A stretch of DNA of 64,000 nucleotides, from contig SVDR01000001.1 in NCBI GenBank assembly GCA_015057755.1, forward strand, positions 1-64,000, read 5' to 3'. Both the position numbers and the translations under genes were made by a program. The notes under the pieces were generated by a model, which saw only the letters and a program-made list of their open reading frames with translations, did no database searches and had not been told where the DNA came from. Within the stretch, counting starts at the first letter, position 1, and the number at the start of each line of letters is the position of its first letter. This DNA is from Lachnoclostridium sp. Lineage in GTDB: Bacteria > Bacillota_A > Clostridia > Lachnospirales > Lachnospiraceae. Below are positions 61,820-64,000 of this stretch, in pieces.

Positions 61820-63811
61820 TTAACCATTCTCCAGATCAAGAAGCATGAGCTTGACTTCCTTCATTCGATCACGCAGCTTTGCCGCCTCCTCGAAGTTCAG
61901 CTCCGCAGCCGCCTGTCGCATCTTCTTTTCCAACTCTTTCGCCAGTTTGCCAAGTTCCTTCACATCCATGGATTCCGGATCCTTTCTGAAATCCTCGTCA
62001 CTGACTTCCGCTGCCTTGGAAATAGAGATCAGATCACGGACTGCTTTCTTGATTGTCTGCGGAGTGATTCCATGCTCTTCATTATATTTTTGTTGGATCT
62101 CACGACGACGGTTTGTTTCGTCAATCGCCCGTTTCATGGAATCTGTCACGGAGTCCGCGTACATAATGACATGACCGTCCGCATTTCGCGCCGCACGTCC
62201 GATCGTCTGGATCAGCGAGGTCTCTGAACGCAGGAATCCCTCTTTATCCGCATCGAGGATTGCCACAAGGGTAATCTCCGGAATATCCAGTCCCTCTCGG
62301 AGAAGGTTGATGCCGACAAGGACATCGAACACATCCAGACGCATATCACGGATGATCTCCGCACGCTCAAGCGTGTCAATATCCGAATGCAGATATTTTA
62401 CGCGGATTCCTGCCTCGCGAATATATCCGGTCAGGTCTTCCGCCATTCGCTTTGTAAGTGTCGTGATCAAAACCTTATTGTGGTTTGCCACTTCCTTATT
62501 GATCTCTCCGATCAGATCATCAATCTGCCCCGCAACCGGACGCACACTGATCTCCGGGTCCAAAAGTCCGGTCGGACGAATGATCTGCTCCGTTCGCAGC
62601 ATCTCATGATCCGCCTCATAAACAGACGGAGTCGCAGACACAAACATCATCTGATTGATGTGCCCCTCAAATTCGTCAAAGCTCAGCGGACGGTTGTCCA
62701 GCGCAGACGGAAGACGAAATCCGTATTCCACAAGCGTTTTCTTTCTGGAGCGGTCGCCAAAATACATACCCCGCACCTGCGGAAGTGTGATATGAGACTC
62801 ATCAATAATGATCAGGAAATCATCCGGGAAATAGTCCAGAAGCGTACACGGTGGTTCACCCGGTTTGCCGAATGTCAGATGTCTCGAATAGTTCTCAATA
62901 CCGGAACAAAATCCGGTTTCCCTCATCATCTCCACATCAAAATTGGTGCGCTCAGAAATTCTCTGCGCCTCCAGAAGCTTATCATTGCTCTTAAAGTATG
63001 TGACCTGCTCCTTCAATTCTTCCAGAATATTTTCTGTGGCCGCCATCATCTTCTCCTTCGGGACAACATAATGAGATGCCGGGAAAATCGCAACGTGACC
63101 AAGCTGCGCCTTTACCTCTCCTGTCAGTGCATCAATCTCCGTGATCCTGTCCACCTCATCGCCAAAGAACTCAATTCGATACGCCTCACTTCCCGAGTAC
63201 GCCGGGAAAATCTCCAGCACATCGCCTTTGGCGCGGAATGTTCCTCGCTTAAAATCCATCTCATTTCTCGTATACTGAATGTCGATCAGCTTATGGATTA
63301 CCTCATCGCGATCCTTCTCCATTCCCGGGCGCAGGGAAATTACCATCTCCTTGTAATCGATCGGGCTTCCGAGACCGTAAATACAAGATACGGACGCCAC
63401 AATAATGACATCGTTTCGCTCCGAAAGCGCGGCCGTCGCAGAATGGCGCAGCTTATCAATCTCGTCATTGATCGCAGAGTCTTTTTCGATATAAGTATCT
63501 GTGGACGGTACATAAGCTTCCGGCTGGTAGTAGTCGTAGTAGGACACAAAATACTCCACCGCATTCTCCGGGAAGAACTCCTTGAATTCGGAGTAGAGCT
63601 GGGCCGCCAGTGTTTTATTGTGGGCGATGATCAGCGTCGGCTTGTTTAATGCCTGGATCACATTCGCCATTGTAAAGGTCTTACCGGAACCGGTAACACC
63701 AAGTAAAGTCTGGAATTGGTTTCCCTCTTTGAATCCATTGACTAGGGCTTCGATTGCCTGCGGCTGGTCACCGGTGGGGGCGTATTCGGAGTGTAATATG
63801 AATTTATCCAT
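61820..63811 (-). CDS. uvrB: excinuclease ABC subunit B
   Basis: Damage-verifying helicase-like subunit of nucleotide excision repair. 663 residues: Walker [16 protein letters not shown] (about 37-51), the beta-hairpin [24 protein letters not shown] motif [12 protein letters not shown], helicase motifs [21 protein letters not shown] and QTIGRAARN, and a C-terminal UVR domain that would bind UvrC. ATG at 63811 with GAAGGAGGAAACC upstream; the extension to 63913 has no ribosome site and runs through promoter-like sequence. No LexA box is seen in the 100 bases before it. Confidence 0.97.
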   Translation of the reverse strand: MDKFILHSEYAPTGDQPQAIEALVNGFKEGNQFQTLLGVTGSGKTFTMANVIQALNKPTLIIAHNKTLAAQLYSEFKEFFPENAVEYFVSYYDYYQPEAYVPSTDTYIEKDSAINDEIDKLRHSATAALSERNDVIIVASVSCIYGLGSPIDYKEMVISLRPGMEKDRDEVIHKLIDIQYTRNEMDFKRGTFRAKGDVLEIFPAYSGSEAYRIEFFGDEVDRITEIDALTGEVKAQLGHVAIFPASHYVVPKEKMMAATENILEELKEQVTYFKSNDKLLEAQRISERTNFDVEMMRETGFCSGIENYSRHLTFGKPGEPPCTLLDYFPDDFLIIIDESHITLPQVRGMYFGDRSRKKTLVEYGFRLPSALDNRPLSFDEFEGHINQMMFVSATPSVYEADHEMLRTEQIIRPTGLLDPEISVRPVAGQIDDLIGEINKEVANHNKVLITTLTKRMAEDLTGYIREAGIRVKYLHSDIDTLERAEIIRDMRLDVFDVLVGINLLREGLDIPEITLVAILDADKEGFLRSETSLIQTIGRAARNADGHVIMYADSVTDSMKRAIDETNRRREIQQKYNEEHGITPQTIKKAVRDLISISKAAEVSDEDFRKDPESMDVKELGKLAKELEKKMRQAAAELNFEEAAKLRDRMKEVKLMLLDLENG

Positions 63812-63860
63812 GGTTTCCTCCTTCTGTAACGAATTAATTATGATTACTATCAACCACAAC

Positions 63861-63892
63861 ATTCGTGTAATTTTATAATTTATTCGTGTAAT
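63861..63892. promoter_or_regulatory. two direct repeats upstream of uvrB
   Basis: ATTCGTGTAAT occurs at 63861-63871 and again at 63882-63892, a 21-base period that places both on the same DNA face. They lie 50-81 bases upstream of the uvrB ATG. Possible binding site for an unknown regulator. Confidence 0.45.
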
Positions 63893-63911
63893 AGTATACC
63901 ATATCGAAATC

Positions 63912-63943
63912 AAAAAATATAGAGGTCACAAGTACCTCTATAT
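63912..63943 (-). terminator. terminator of a minus-strand gene beyond the right edge
   Basis: Perfect stem ATATAGAGGT (63917-63926) with ACCTCTATAT (63934-63943), loop of 7, then six T on the minus strand. It implies a gene reading in from beyond 64000. The last 57 bases show no feature I can name. Confidence 0.75.
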
Positions 63944-64000
63944 CTTCTCCTGTCTCCACGATAAGAAATGCGTCTAAAAAGACCGGGCAACTGTATCATA

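Noticed and set aside
62387..63649. 420-codon plus-strand open frame opposite uvrB
   Set aside because: It lies wholly antisense to uvrB, has a composition rich in Arg/His/Cys with no motif, and lacks a ribosome site.
63812..63900. LexA box before uvrB
   Set aside because: No CGAAC-N4-GTTCG-like sequence is present; only the ATTCGTGTAAT direct repeats are seen.

Overview
The window looks like chromosomal DNA of a gut-type Lachnospiraceae (Clostridia). The pointers are small families typical of that group (DUF4250-, DUF5688- and probably DUF3878-type proteins), lipoproteins with Ala/Thr-rich linkers, a NifS/NifU pair beside mnmA, a MetA-type homoserine acyltransferase carrying the acetyl-CoA signature, strong AGGAGG ribosome sites, and two tRNAs without an encoded CCA. 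I see no prophage, insertion sequence, CRISPR array or rRNA. About 54 protein genes and 2 tRNAs are supported, and most lie on the minus strand.

Layout. 1-9.1 kb: gap and pgk (glycolysis; pgk runs off the left edge), a Na/phosphate cotransporter, a PHP phosphatase, a 178-bp foldback element, a membrane-anchored PGRP-type amidase, an M20 amidohydrolase, an MFS transporter and tRNA-Ser. 9.2-13.1 kb: nifS-nifU-mnmA plus a lipoprotein amidase that has lost two zinc histidines. 13.3-20.6 kb: a SpoVB/MurJ-like flippase, then a unit of a 76-aa protein, sbcD, sbcC and a DUF3878-like gene driven from a promoter that contains a textbook LexA box, then apt. 20.7-30.8 kb: an M23 peptidase, then a tightly overlapped eight-gene unit on the minus strand: response regulator, histidine kinase, 817-aa membrane protein, ABC ATPase, ABC permease, endonuclease IV, double zinc-ribbon membrane protein, TPM-domain protein. 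30.8-34.6 kb: an SGNH hydrolase, a three-gene mobA unit with an ECF-S-like membrane protein and an anchored molybdopterin-fold domain, and a second M20 hydrolase.

34.7-40.3 kb: plsC-pheA-ppx-ppk1, linking phospholipid synthesis, phenylalanine synthesis and polyphosphate turnover. 40.4-45.3 kb: a CmpB-like membrane protein, a DUF4250 protein, asparaginase, deoB, metA and a nucleoside phosphorylase. 45.3-50.3 kb: a BMP-type nucleoside ABC importer (lipoprotein, ATPase, two permeases) that would feed the phosphorylase and deoB, behind an IclR regulator. 50.5-55.2 kb: queA-rlu-ligA-iclR. 55.4-64 kb: tRNA-Arg, a DUF362 protein, a PAS-GGDEF-EAL protein, a DUF5688 protein, a split ThrE-type exporter behind a highly palindromic promoter, and uvrB.

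Most worth following up: the foldback element, the LexA-boxed sbcDC unit with its small first gene, the two-component/ABC/817-aa envelope operon that also carries endonuclease IV, the mobA membrane trio, the probable amidase pseudoenzyme, and a terminator wrapped around a start codon. Promoters, operators and terminators were found by eye; family assignments rest on recognised motifs, not on database searches.
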